Source: Bigelowiella natans CCMP2755 (Eukaryota; Cercozoa; Chlorarachniophyceae). Taken from it: DNA of 64,000 nucleotides. The notes under the pieces were generated by a model. The model had not been told where the DNA came from, did not search any database, and worked only from the letters and a program-made list of their open reading frames with translations. The stretch spans positions 1 through 64,000 of the forward strand of contig ADNK01001014.1 of the NCBI GenBank assembly GCA_000320545.1, read 5' to 3'. Both the position numbers and the translations under genes were made by a program. Shown piece by piece: positions 31,200 to 44,411 of the stretch (its first letter is position 1; the number at the start of each line of letters is the position of its first letter).

Positions 31200-32358
31200 G
31201 TAGTGTCGATAGTTACGCCTAGAACGACGACTCCCACGTGCAACTCAACACTACAAACATGGCAGCATCTGTACAGCCATTTATGCTGCAGCCCGGGTGT
31301 ATCGATTGATTATAACCATGGCGCGGTTTAAGCCTGCAATGATGAGTACACAAAGTTCGGGTGGCCCATTATGAGCAAAAGTGCAGACTCGGCTCATAAT
31401 CAAAGCGGAGATACAGAGCGCATAGCGCAGCGCTATAGCTAGGCGATAAGCCATACAACAGCTGTGAGAAAATAGACAAGATAGGCTCGGCTCCACATCC
31501 AGCGTACTAGCGTACTACTACATATAACGTAGAGCGTAAGCACAGTCGTAGCCAATTAACTTTTTCGTCAATTTGATACACGATGAGCATATTAAACGCG
31601 CGTGACACGTACCTTGACACACGTGCCAATCTAGCAATGCATGAGACGGATATAATGAAATGTTTAAATTTTTTCAATGTACCATCACTACTTTCTTGCA
31701 CACCGCTAGACCGCCCCTCTAGCCCTATGTGCGCGGCGGGCATAGCATTGCATCGTGTTGCAAAGAGTTGCGACTGCCCCACAAGCGAGTCCATGTTGCT
31801 GCTATCTTATTGAGCCGAAACAACTTCATGTGCACTACTAGACCGTGTCATGCTGATGGGGTGTAAGTCACAGCTGCACATTCGGTCATTGTAGAATGTG
31901 CTTCACACAACGTCGTCGCTTATTGCGCTCGCATCATAACCCCAGAAAACTAGATGCATGTATGTACGCTAATTGTTAAGAGTTCATTTTTATTAATCAT
32001 AATAACAACCATCTATCGTTTAATTTATGAGTTAATTCGGCTCTCACTTCTGGTTGTATCTATGTCATATATACTTGGCTTATATATGACGCCACTGCTA
32101 AGTACGAGTCTCATCATCGCCGTATATTCTTTGGCTATTATGTGCATTATTCAAGCGCACGTCCTTTTGTCCTGATTGGAAGCATTGCCATGAACGCCGT
32201 GGATGCCTGTTATGTACCATAACGACCCGGTAATTGTACCAGCAATGATGCATTACGGCGAGTGCAACAAAACAAAATTGCGCTATAACGACACCGAATG
32301 CGATATGCACGGTTAGATATAGGAGGGTGGGAAGATAGGAGAAAACACGTCATTTGTG
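31200..32358. other. intergenic, convergent 3' ends
   Basis: No supported gene. It separates the 3' ends of the methyltransferase-like gene (+) and the MFS gene (-). Many ctag and agct motifs occur, for example at about 31437 and 31500-31515. Confidence 0.6.
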
Positions 32359-32870
32359 TTAGTATCTCTTGACCGTCATAAGCACGAAGTTGACAAATAC
32401 GATCAATGCCACTCCAGCTGGTAGCACGAGTAGCCCGCTACAAACGAGGGGGGCTAGCACACCCGACACTCTGCTGAGACCGCTCGCTATCCCCACACCC
32501 TGATGTGCGAAGAAGCGGTAGATTATAGATTGCCTTTAATATCATGTTAGTCTTACAGTTGAGTATTACGACCTCCGTATCCACGATTAAATAAGAACAA
32601 AAACGGAGAATTTTAACGAAATTTGTAAGTGAATGATTCAACTCGAAAGGCACTAAAATTGTGTTACAACGACCGTTCCCCTGACACTGGTTTTGTACAC
32701 TTCTGGCGTATACGTGTAGTAAGCCTGATGAAACAATATTGGGGTGTTTGAAAAAGACGAACACTCCTCCACCCCCTCCTCTCCACCCCCCCCCCCCTTT
32801 TTCTCGTACGTGCACACAAACACACACACACACACACACGCACACACACTCACAAAACACAAAGAGTAAG

Positions 32871-32916
<46 letters not shown>

Positions 32917-33070
32917 GAGGTAAGTATAGAGAGTCACGGATGCTGCATGTTGTTCGTGCTTCTGTTGTGAAAAGTACCGCAAACATCACCATTGACGCAA
33001 CATTAATAAGACAAGACATAGCGATAACCTAATGACACACACACACACACACACACATATCAATATATTG

Positions 33071-33117
<47 letters not shown>

Positions 33118-33390
33118 ATCAAACATCCAATAAGTTCATCACCATCATCACCATAATCATCATCATCATCGTCGTCGTCGTTTTCCCAACCACCGCCGTT
33201 GCTCGCAATACTGTCACGCTAGCACTGTTATCGTTCTTGTCATCAGGATCATGGCTTATCACTACCTCCGCCTCGTTATTGACGAGATAGAAGAGCATCA
33301 TACAACAGGCAGTGATCCCCGTGCTAATCACCTGCAGCACAAGTATACAGAGGAGGAATAATACGATCGGTAGCTAAATATGATAAAAGT

Positions 33391-33421
<31 letters not shown>

Positions 33422-35809
33422 CCACAAACGCAGATTTATTGTCGCATCCTCTCGGCCACCACATCCCATAAGTCCTATGAGTCACACTGCTGTGAGTTTC
33501 TACACTACCACCGCCACAACAAACACACGCTCTCTTTTGCTTGGTTCTCGGTCATACGACTATTTTGGCTTCTTCTCTCTGCTGCTGCTGCTCTCCTTCG
33601 CTGTACCATCGTCCATTTTCTCCCAAGAGCGGACTCAACGAGACGTGATCCCATTAGCGAACCTGGTACACCAGCCGCTGAGTAGAGAAGCGCATCTCGA
33701 TACACGTTGCTTGTGGTTATGTTCTTAGCCTGACGACGAAAGAAGGGTAAAGAGAGAGTGGGTGGGGGGGGGGGGGGATGGAGAGAAGATGTCAACCGAC
33801 AGGCGATCATCATAGGAAATCATTCGTGAGCGTCACGTCACGTACAGATGCACTAGCGAGTGAGAAAAAATGCGTACACCTCGAGAAGCCTTGTAAGGAA
33901 GACATTAAAGCCCGTATAAGCGTATGTTGTACAGAACCATATCCCCCACAGCAGCAACGTCGTCCGGTACATATGTCTTCCCTCGAACAACTTCTTCACG
34001 CTCGCTAAGCACTGGTGGCATGAAGAAGATGACGATGATGCAGACGACGCCTCCTGTCGTATTTATGTGCGGTGTCACGTAAGAGATTGACCGGATGGCC
34101 ATGTGTAGTCAGCAGCAGACAAGAACACGTGATGACTGACTACGGCTTTTCATTTCGTAAAACGTGCTCGAATGAAAAACTGAAACACTTACTCAAACAC
34201 ACACACACACACACACACACACTCGATAGAACGAAGAGAGAGAGGGGGGGGGGGGGGCAGGGAGGGGGCGGACCTTAATTCCGAGTTCTTGATTTTCCTT
34301 AATCTCTTCGGTGAGATTTTGAATTAAGGCCCGTACTTGTGGCCCAACGTCATTCTGCCTTGCCATGTACCTTAGCACCTCCTGAGCTCCCTCAACGTCG
34401 CCGGAGAGAAGCAAGAAAGCAGGTGTCTGCGAGGCACGATGGAGACGCCAAATAAAATCACCAACACAACTTTTCCATCATAATTTTTTCCAATATTCTT
34501 ATTAAACATGAGTACACAGTCAGAACAAATAATGCAGTAGGGATAGATTGGTCTACCTCTGGAAGGCCTACTCTGAGCATGACGGTGACGATATTTAACA
34601 CACCGAAAGATCCTACAACAAGACGCCAGCCCATGTTGGCGTGCCAAGGGCACGCACCATTCTTTGCACAGCTATAGGAGTTGATGTTCTTTATTTAGTA
34701 GCGGCAATGGTGGTAGCCAAGGCTGCAGTGACGACAATAACCACCACCACCACCACGATAATAATCATCACTAGCATCATTATCATCATCATCATCATCA
34801 TTGATCAGTACCTGTTCGAAGGGATTAATGCCCATGCTATTAGCGACACGAGGAACCCTCCCAAAGACCAAAAAACGGACAGTGCTACCAGCAAGCGTCC
34901 CCGGGCTAAACGCGGCGTAAACTCGGCGAACATCGCACCATCGACTGGCAAATTGCCTCCAACCTTCATATGATAGTTCGTTAGGTTGTTGTCCGCTATA
35001 TTTCTTCCTTTCAAGGTGCACTTTCGAACAACGCACATATTCTATAAGTAAAAACGCGCGCGCGCGTGTGTATGTGCGGCGTGTGCATGACGCAGACGAC
35101 ATTTCTTCGTGACTACTCACCCCGGTCCCAAGGGTGAAATAAAGGGCGATGAGCATCGGAAAGTTGACAGACATCGAGGCAGCCAGGCCGAAAACTCCAG
35201 CAATGAGCAATGTAGTGTTGAAAGCGAATTTTCGGCCAGTCGCATCCGCCCATCGTCCCCAAAAGTGTGATCCCACCTTAATTATCCACAGGATATCGAT
35301 AGTCGTCAAGAAACAGAGAAGAATATCAAAATCATGACAGAATAACTGACCGCCATTCCAATGAAAAGCGATGACGCTAAGAAGCCCGCTTGCCAGTCTT
35401 TCACTCCGAACTCCCTTTGTACAGAGGGAATGATTAGCGGTATTGTTTGCGTCCAGCCGTTATCAGCAGTCCATCCAGCGCCACATATCGCCATTAGCTT
35501 CCAGTGAAAATTCCCCACTCCGATCTTGGTCATAATCTTGTCGAGGCTCTGAGGAGTCTTGTTTACCATTAGAGGTTCAGAGACTTCTGGGAGAATTTAA
35601 GGAGGCAAGGGATGGGAAAGAGAAGGGGGAGAAGGAGGAGGAAAATGCCATTTACTCAACGTCAAACTCTGTCATGCTGAAAAGATACCTTCGGAAGTCG
35701 TTTCGGCTTTTTGGTCTTCTCCGGAAAAATACAGTGAGCCGTGGTCGATTTTACCGATGCTTCTCTGCGTATCAGTCTCGTTTATGATAGTCTGGCCATC
35801 ATTTTCCAT
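32359..35809 (-). CDS. SVOP/SV2-like major facilitator superfamily transporter
   Basis: Twelve exons give a complete frame: 35689-35809, 35351-35586, 35121-35276, 34812-34963, 34557-34671, 34274-34426, 33880-34011, 33607-33729, 33194-33331, 32978-33028, 32674-32724 and 32359-32499. The start is MENDGQTIINE in a short hydrophilic exon. Family landmarks follow in order: GVGNFHWKLMAICGAGWTAD, HFWGRWADATGRKF (MFS loop 2-3 motif), GGNLPVDGAMFAEF, ALSVFWSLGGF, PAFLLLSGDVEGAQEVL, YRTTLLLWGIWF, GVPGSLMGSRLVESALGRK, YYTYTPEVYKTSVRGT and GVGIASGLSRVSGVLAP. These match the SV2-related branch, which moves organic ions or sugars and is usually in a cell or vesicle membrane; the substrate is not evident. 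About 12 membrane helices are expected. Introns are full of GA, CA, TA and poly-C tracts. Confidence 0.94.
32820..33116. repeat. microsatellites flanking MFS exon 10
   Basis: CA at about 32817-32850, GA at 32876-32912, CA at 33034-33057 and TA at 33075-33114. They occupy the introns on either side of the 51-nt exon 32978-33028. Confidence 0.9.
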
Positions 35810-36744
35810 AACGAAAGTGTCAGTTGCAAGCAGCCGCTTGCAACGACGGCCCGAGCGAAATCTACGAGTATGGACTGGTTATCTTCATAGTTATCTGCAA
35901 TATCATGTCGCGATATAAAAATAGTATGTTATTTTCCACCATCTCACTCATCTATGCGGGCAGGATTTAATCGGGAATTTGACCTGTGCAAAGGCATTTT
36001 TTTTAATAATTTAATAAATTCCCTCTATATCACAGTAAAGACATCGATGTCACGATGTAGAAACATTGAATTTCCCTCGTTATTCGCTCTGGCTTTTGTG
36101 GATTTCATATCAGATTAACATATGTTCCAATTTTTCTGAATTCTATTATAAAAAGAGAGAAAACAGTAATTTGATATTGTCGCTAATTGACTAAAAAGAC
36201 CAATTTCTAAATTTAAGTTCATTTCTGAGATTAAAGCCTATCTTAATTTTCGAAGAAGATTTTATGCAGTTTTGCTGTGTCGTTATATCAAAAATAGGCT
36301 GATTTACCTGGAAATTTTAGACTTGAAATCGCCGCCCCCCGTAACCTATTGCGTTAGCCTTTTTGAGTGGGGGGTCACCATTTTGTTTGTGTTTGATGGA
36401 ATGGAGAAGTTCCTCTTCCTTCAAACTGTCACAAATCAATTTTACCCCCTTTCCTCTCATAGTTACCATTTTGAGACAATAAAATCGAGAGGTTTTTTCC
36501 TTCCTCCCTCTTTCGGTTTTGCTGTTGAGGCTTGAGATTCCAGTAACATGGTCAAACCTGGAAAAATACGTTTCCATGGATGTGGCCATTGAAAAAAAGG
36601 GATAAAATCAGACTGTTTTTTTCGTTTATGTGAGGGAAAGCGCAATCAACCCCTTGTGTTAAAGGATGAAAATATTGTTCTCACTACCATCTTGTCCCCA
36701 TCCGAATGAAATTAAAATTAAAAATTATCAGGCCTGCAAATATC
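35810..36744. promoter_or_regulatory. divergent intergenic region, MFS / ATP synthase epsilon genes
   Basis: About 935 bp between the two start codons, A/T-rich, with no supported gene. It must hold both promoters. An open stretch runs on either strand around 36270-36600, but none has coding-like composition. Confidence 0.4.
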
Positions 36745-37185
36745 ATGTCATCCTACTGGGCTCAAGCTGGATTTTCTTACCTTAAGTACCTGAACCGTGC
36801 AACCAGCGTGATGCGCCAGGCCGTGAAGGAGCCTCTCAAATCTAAGGTGGATCGAATTTTATCCTTGAATGTAACGTACACGAATTAGCATAATGATAGA
36901 CTTCTCCTGAAAATCAAAACCTCAAGACATCGAGATCTAAAAATCTTAAATCAAGATCGAAATCATGTCGGAGAAGCAATTTTATCACCAACCCTAATCT
37001 CAATGTGGTCACAAACATGATGTAGCTTTTGGAGCGCGAGCGAGTTATTCTCAAGAAGTTCAAGATCGTGGAAGGAGAAGAAGTCTCAGGTTAAGTTTGC
37101 AAGTCTCGATTATATTTACCATCCCAATAATATTGAATATTTTCTCTCAGAAACTATCAACAAGGTTGCGAACTCTGCAAGTTGA
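36745..37185 (+). CDS. ATP15: mitochondrial F1Fo ATP synthase subunit epsilon
   Basis: Three exons, 36745-36846, 37026-37089 and 37151-37185, splice in frame to 66 residues, the usual size of this subunit. The N-terminus MSSYWAQAGFSYLKYLNRAT then SVMRQAVKEPLKSK matches the eukaryotic epsilon subunit (MSxYWRxAGLxYxxYxxIAAxxxRxxLKxxLK). The remainder (LLERERVILKKFKIVEGEEV) is the Lys-rich tail. It sits at the foot of the F1 central stalk with gamma and delta. An in-frame ATG upstream would add 13 residues, but the family start is at the MSxYW. Confidence 0.9.
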
Positions 37186-38000
37186 GACTAGACTCTTGGG
37201 GAGGAATTCATGGTCTTCATGCCATCTGCAGAAAACGGTGGGAGAATGCCACCAGTCATCCGTCTGTGCATTTTCTGCCTTTAGGATAGTGATAAGATTT
37301 GATAGCGTATTACGTTACAATTTCCTAAGTAGCGCAGATGTTCACACTCGAGAAGGCATATAATACGAGTTAATGAAACGCACGAAACAGCAGTTGTGCT
37401 CTTTCATTGAACTTACATTTTAAATATACCTCATTGAACTTAACATCTTAAATATGCTATGTGCCTTATTTGAAAATCATATGTATGTTTTTGTTACATG
37501 CCTTGTATCATCCCCCATGTAAATCGCGGTAAGCATGCTATGCATGTGATGCGCAGACACAGCCACTACATGCATGTAGAATAGCGACGTAGTGCACGCT
37601 TGTCTATAAGCACTGTGGCATCAAGCGAGAATTTCATGGCATTCGATTATTCCAGATTGCTTCGCTCACCACATGTCACAGCTAGACAGGCCTGACAAGG
37701 CCTAGCTAAGGGCACCGTCGCATCTGAGCTCCATGCATGTCGGCTTAGCAATGACGTACGCATCGATTTGAGCGAATGAAACTGGTGCTCGCGCCCGCAG
37801 TTTTCACCGCAAACCGTGACCGCATGGAAGTCTAGAAGTAATGCGCCATGCATGGAGCCTCTCTAACGATGGAATGCTGTTGCCATCATTATTCCACATA
37901 CAGACCGGGGCTGCGGGGCCTGCGTACGAACATTGATCTGGACTTTGAAACATTTAGTTATTATATCCATTTTCGTTCATGATAAGTCAAAATATCTTTC
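37186..38000. other. intergenic, convergent 3' ends, palindrome-rich
   Basis: No supported gene. Contains gcatgc, tgcatg and ctag motifs between 37540 and 37860. A short repeat of TCATTGAACTTAACAT type occurs at 37406-37450. The string cacagctagacagg at about 37677 recurs at about 45961. Confidence 0.6.
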
Positions 38001-39944
38001 TCAGAGAAATTCCCGGTTTTCGCTATTTTCGGCTTGTTTTCTGTTCCAGACGCGCATGTTCCTAGGATCCTTGGTCACATCTTCGTTCCATGAGCCTCTG
38101 CGGCGGGTTTTGCATTTCAGAACATAATTTTTAGAATGGGGCCTGTTCAGCCTATATGTCAGAGTCTTGACTACCTCATGTAACACAGATCTATCCTTTT
38201 TCTTGTGCGTCTTATTCTTATCCTTCTTGCTGTCATCATCATCTTCATAACTTATCGTTGTCGAAGGTCCATATATCCCCACACGCAAAGCTTTGGCGCC
38301 TTGATACCCCGTAGGCACAAACTTAAGAAATCGAAACATGGACGGATTTTTGAAGGTGGAGGCGATAGGATTCACGACTTCGCTCACGCAGTCGGAATTG
38401 CCATTGAAAGTTCCGAGAAAGATCCACGAGCGCCCACCTTCTCTACGTCCGAAGAGCTTGTACCGTGTAACGAAATTATTAGGGATTGAGCCCTTTATGA
38501 CCCAGATAAAATTTGTGCAGCTGCAGGGTAAAGTACACTTTGAGGAGAGACATGACCGATAGACTTCCACGCTCTGACCCATGGTGCTGACGTGCGTAAC
38601 CTCTCGCTCGCGCCCAAGGTCGGCTATGAGACAGTCTGTGGGGCGCTCCGTCTTCCCCTCCGGTGGCAGCCAGTAGGAGTCACCTCGCATCGGTCCATTA
38701 CGACTGATGAGAGCGTGTTGTATCTTTAAGCCAGCTTTGGATCTAGGGGATTTAGTAACGGCAGGCAACATGGAAACTCCCTCGGGGAGGTCCGGAAATG
38801 ACCAGCGCGACACAGGCCGATAAGTTCCTCTTCCCGTTCTTGTATGCAGTATGTGCCAGTCAAGCTCGTAGCGCACCCCATTGTAAGTGATCTCTTTAGA
38901 TCTTTGCGGGAACGCCAGGCGCATATGCCGTTCCACTTTCGACTTAGCTGATCTGCACTTATAGCATCGACAACGATCAGGGCAAAAGCGACCGTAGTCA
39001 TCCCCTGTGTTACCATCACTGGCGTAGTTGAGATGACGAATCTCGTCGGCCTGAACCTGCCGACCTGATGCTACTCTTGTTTGTACATGTCCGATGATCG
39101 GGATATCATACTCAAATATCTCACGGCTTCGATTCTCTCTATCTGTGACTTTTCTGGACTGTACAGCCAATTGCTGCAGCGCCGCCTCAACCTCCCAAGA
39201 GTCCTGCTTTTTCAGTTTGCGAGTGAATCTTTTTCCCAACTGGAAACTACCCATCTCGATGGAATACTCGGACAATATATCAGCTGGGTCAGTTTCAAGG
39301 CACCCACACCAATCTTTCCTCGGGAAGCATCGATAATTCTTGATGCTCTTCAGGTAGGTTATGTCACCATCAGTCACCAAGGATACACCCTCATTTACGG
39401 GCTGGCGGCGCCTACGACGACGATGGAAGTCAATGATCGTTACTGGAATTATGCTGCAGCCGTCACGGTAATCAACATTGCGTGCCACTTCGATGTATAT
39501 GGATTGGTCATCCCAAAAAAGTCGATCCCTGGAGGTAGAAGCAATTAAGTGTTTAGCACAATTTACTCAGCATGTGAGGGCAGATAATATACTCAGTTTG
39601 TGAGGGCTAGCTATGCAATGCTGCACATTTTTGAGAAACACGTGGTACATGTACACCAACGCGGATATATACATATATATGTACACATATATTATATTTA
39701 TAAACTCATATTCATATATGTGAATACTCATTCACCTACATATGGCATGTAAATTTTGACAAAATGTGCATATGTTGGCGCACAACCTCGCTGTGTGTCC
39801 GGTCGGCATGTGTTTGTAGCTGGCTGCTGCGCATCGAGAGATGTCCCTAGATTTGCGGGTGAGCGGAAACTCTAGACAAGTTTCTCGATCACTATTACTC
39901 GGCACGGAAGACCGAATCGTCTTCACAGAGGAGGACTGAGGCAT
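38001..39944 (-). CDS. unrecognised protein with discoidin-like C-terminal region
   Basis: A 1.5-kb open exon (38001-39528) with an upstream exon (39787-39944, matching phase 2) gives about 561 residues starting MPQSSSVKTIRSS. The large frame has coding-like composition throughout. A Cys cluster reads CPDRCRCYKC, and further Cys lie in CLSSKCTLPCSCTN, suggesting metal binding or disulphides. The region from SWIFLGTFNGNSDC through KNPSMFRFLKFVPTGYQG to ALRVGIYG resembles the C-terminal half of a discoidin/F5-8C galactose-binding fold, which ends with an R-[FY]-L-[KR]-F and a final V-G-[IL]-Y-G strand. DCLIADLGREREVTHVSTMG fits an early strand of the same fold. The tail is Lys-rich and basic. 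I do not recognise the full protein. The upstream exon is less certain. Confidence 0.55.
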
Positions 39945-40280
39945 GAGGACCTATCTGCAGGTCGGGTGGAGGAGGAATCCAATTGAGCTCTGGGATCCTT
40001 TTCGAAAGAAATCAGGAAATCTATGAGAAATATGAGAGAGGAAGAGATGAAGAAAGGCAACGTCGACTTTCTGAGCTAGAATAAAGCGAGAATCAGGCAA
40101 GAATCGTTGTCGTTGTGGGAAAACACAAGGCAATATCCACAGCATGTAGAGACCACTTTGCCGATTTATTATTACCGGGACTACTTCGGACTTTTTCCTG
40201 GAACATTCCTGGACGCACCCCTCCCTGTCAGGAGCACCCGTAGCCGACCTCCGGGGTGGTGAGCAGAGGTTTTGTCCACG

Positions 40281-40551
40281 ATGGTCGTATCTCCTATGAG
40301 GAGGCCGGGTGGGAGGAAGTTCAAGAAAGCGTGGTGGTTGGCGACAGTTGCAGCGGTCTTGATCGTACTCAATTTCGATGGGGCGAGGTAATACGGGGGG
40401 GTCATACGGGGAAGGAGGGAACAGACGGAGAATTCATGTCTTCTTACTTCCACATCACCTCTCCCTGTCCGAAAGGCGCGAACGCGGCGGACGACGATAC
40501 GTCCAAATGGCGGCAGGTGCTCCCACTGGTAAAAGATCACCACTTAAATAA
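40281..40551 (+). CDS. small single-pass membrane protein candidate
   Basis: Exons 40281-40387 and 40476-40551 would encode 60 residues: MVVSPMRRPGGRKFKKAWWL begins a basic segment followed by the hydrophobic ATVAAVLIVLNF, then an Arg/Gly/Lys-rich tail. The size and layout recall small subunits of inner mitochondrial complexes, but there is no identifiable family. It lies just upstream of and on the same strand as the deoxyhypusine synthase gene and could instead be part of that gene's 5' region. Confidence 0.25.
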
Positions 40552-40678
40552 TGCGAAGAAGATGGATGATGTCGTTGATACACGATACGAAACAAATCCC
40601 CAGCGCCGGAGAACCATCTCTAACCATGTCCTCCTCTATCGTCCTCTCACATTCACTTGGACTACCCATTCAATAGAG

Positions 40679-40802
40679 ATGTCCCGACCGAAGCAGCAAC
40701 AGCATACGGCAGGTTTCTTTCAAAAGGCCACGGAAGCCGTGATGGCAACGTCAGAGAGGATGCCAGATGGCTCACTTCCGGTGCGTGTGTGTGTAAGTGT
40801 GT

Positions 40803-40852
<50 letters not shown>

Positions 40853-41348
40853 CTGTACGTCCGTCATCGTTGTTGACACAGACCATACATATGCTGCGAA
40901 GCTTTCCTATGTACGATGCTCATGCACACTGAACCGATCGGCAGCACCACCATACCAATCTATCTATCGACCATTGTCCTTGGGTTTGCTGGGTGGTAGG
41001 TGCGTGGATACGATTTCAACAATGGCGTCAACCACAGCCAGCTGCTCCGTTCCTTCAAGGCCCATGGGTTTCAAGTGAGGAAAAAACAATGACTCCCATA
41101 GTCGACAACTACAAAGCTACATGCACCAACAAACATTACCAGCGGTGTCATATCCTGCTGCGGCTGTTGTTGTACAGCAACGTCTGCGCAAGCAATAGCA
41201 GCACGATTCATAGTAGTGTGAAATACTTTCCAGGCGAACAGCATTGCTCTTGCAATTGAGGAGATAAACAAAATGATCAAAAAAGGGCCAAATTGCACGA
41301 TTTTCCTTGGATATACTTCCAACATGGTCATTAACTTTGCAATTTTTC

Positions 41349-41389
<41 letters not shown>

Positions 41390-42042
41390 TTAATATGACC
41401 ATATGCTTATCTGGTAAAATTGTTTTTGCGCGTTACCAACCAACATATTCTTTGTGTGTTGTAAAACGACAGATATCTTGCGGAAATAGAGAGATTATTC
41501 GCTACCTGGTGGAGCACAATATGGTAGAACATCACGCACACATATACACGCACACATACACATACGTACACACACGCGCACACACATTCACGCGCGCAAG
41601 GTTTTATATTATATTTCTTAATTGCAGAGCGCGTATGCAAGCGCGTATGTCCTTCTAGTGTACTCACCTCCGCTCCTTAGTCTCTTCCCTCCTCCCTTCT
41701 CGTTGTATCTTCTTCCCCCCATCATCTTCCTCTTCCATGGACGACAGGTTGATGCTATCGTCACCACGGCAGGGGGCATTGAAGAGGTAGCTTAACGCAT
41801 ATCCATATTCATCCTTCCACCCTCACTGCTGTGCACGCATTGAGCATGTATGCGAGGTTAGGAACGTACCGTTCTGCGATTTCCCTCGTTAGGATTTATT
41901 ATCCCCTTATTATTATCATCATCGTCATCTCCCAAAGGACATCATGAAATGCATGGCCCCACACTACATTGGCTCGTTCGAGCTGGCAGGAAGGATGCTT
42001 CGGAGGAAAGGACACAATCGCATCGGCAATCTTATTGTACTG

Positions 42043-42076
<34 letters not shown>

Positions 42077-44356
42077 ATGAAAGAAAGTAGAGAAGTAGAA
42101 GATATTAACGTTGTCATCATCATCATCATCATCATCATCGTCATCATCATCATCATCAATTTTTAGGTACCGAATGAAAACTACGTACTGTTTGAGAAAT
42201 GGATGCAGCCGTTTCTGGATGATCTTGCAACTGAGTTCTCTACATCAACCCTAAAGACGATATCGGTGCTGCAAAATAGCATCTAATCATAGTAGAAGAG
42301 TATCATTTCTGTAACTGCTATTTACCTCTCGCATTCTTTCAGGCAAGACTGAATTATTTTGTGCTAAATCCTTTTCCTTCTACCCTCTCTGGAGATGTGA
42401 TAATGTGTCGCTACTATCGTTATCATCATCATCATCACTATCATCATCATTATCATCACAATTCCGCAAGGTACCGACGTCGGAGCTTATTTTTCAAAGC
42501 ATCGAAGCACGCAGCGATGTAGCGAATGCTGCAAGCGAGAAGACAGGAGGAGGAGAAGAGAAGAGACTTCAGCAAGGTCTTAATGCCACCCCCCTCTCCA
42601 CCACCAAAAACTGGCAAATTATGAGATGTGCTCGCCACTCGTCATGAGCCTTTACTCGCTTCTTCAGTAAACGTGCAGTGGGCCCCAATGGAGGAGCGCG
42701 ACACATTCTCAATAGACGCGAAACCACCAAGAACGTAGTCGTTAATCTGCAGAAGAAGAAGAAGAAGATGATGATGATGATGATGAATGAGCATATTTTG
42801 AATGAATTAATCGATCGGATGATGAACATACACTCACACACTCACATATGCTGCACTATTGAGCCAAGGTAAATCAAAGGGCGAGAAATACCATTGCCAT
42901 GTTGAAGCTATAAGCTACAGTCACCATCACCACCACCACCACTACCATTGTTGCTATCGGTATTTTCTCGGAGAAAGGATACCATCATCATCATCATCGT
43001 CATCATCATCATCATCATCATCATTTTCATTACTAAAATGGATCTAATATACATGTAGTGTCGTCGGAATCGAAGGGAGATTGCTCTCACAAATTACCAA
43101 CGTGAGGAAGTAGTACAGGCTGTTTTCTTCAGGAGAAGTAGCTGATGCCGTTGTTCTTCTTCCTTTTCTTCTTCTTCATTTTAAATTATTTGGAAGTTAA
43201 CCTTGATAATGAATTCCTATGTAGACTTCAGCAGCGGCGGCGGCGGTGGTGGTGGGGGGGGATATATGAATATGAAGCAATGATGATGGTGATGATGATA
43301 CCATATTTATTAGGTGTCATCCTTCCTTGATGATGTAATCCGTAAAAAGGGAGGTGAAGGAGGAGGAGGAGGAGGAGGAGGAGGAGGAGGAGGAAAAAGT
43401 AGGAATCGGGGGGAAGAAAGTGCAAAAGTTCAGATAACATACGTCCAGCAACCTAATCCTCTCACGCCGTCGCGAGTAAGCTAGCCACAATCATAAAAGA
43501 GGAGAGACATTTTATGTATATATAAAATATATATACAGAATACAAACATGTATATGCATATGGGCCGTTTTTTGTGTTCTGCTGCGACATGGCTGCAGGA
43601 TGGCAATGACCTTTCTTTTTTCTCTTGCAGTTGCTTCTTACTATTATTGACTGATGACACCAACCAAAGATGATTGAACGGATGGGTCTGCGAGTCAACG
43701 ACAACTCGTCGGTGCTGTTCCACGCGGCGAAGAATGGCATTCCCATCTTCTGTCCTGCACTAACGGATGGATCGGTTGGTGATATGGTACTGCTAGTTAG
43801 CACTGCCCCTCCCTCTCACAGAAGCGCATTAATAGTAGAAAGCAAACGTACGTTGATCTTTCATGTGTACTCGTGCTTTTATGCGACGTTAATAGTATTA
43901 GCCTCGTCTTTCTTCGAATAGTGAAGCTGCGCTGTTTGATCATTAACCATTCGTGTGTGATGATGGTGTCATTCGTCCTTCTCTTACTGTCGTTTTGCAT
44001 TCCTCCCCCCCCTCTCCCTTCTTCTTCTTCTTGTTCTTCTCCTCCTCTTCTGGCGCCTCTACCACTACTACTTTCACTTCTTCTTGTTCTTGCTTCTCAC
44101 AGATGTTCTTCCACTCGTATCGTAAACCGCCTGGCATTGTGCTGGATATTGCGCGTGATCTCCGGAGACTCAACGAAATGGCCATGGCCGCTAATAATAC
44201 AGGTAATTGAATGCAACAAAGCAGGTGAAAGCACGCCGTTAGGGTGATGCTAACACACGTGACGTCGAGGGTGATTTTGGCCAATCAACCTAGTATTATA
44301 GATTGCTCTCTTGCTTTTCGTTGCTTCGATGCCATATTACTTTTGCGATACGATAT

Positions 44357-44411
<55 letters not shown>

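Noticed and set aside
33905-34102. Alternative frame over MFS exon 7
   Set aside because: The frame giving TTLLLWGIWF and YTGFNVF matches the SV2-like helix and keeps phase, so the other frame is a shadow.
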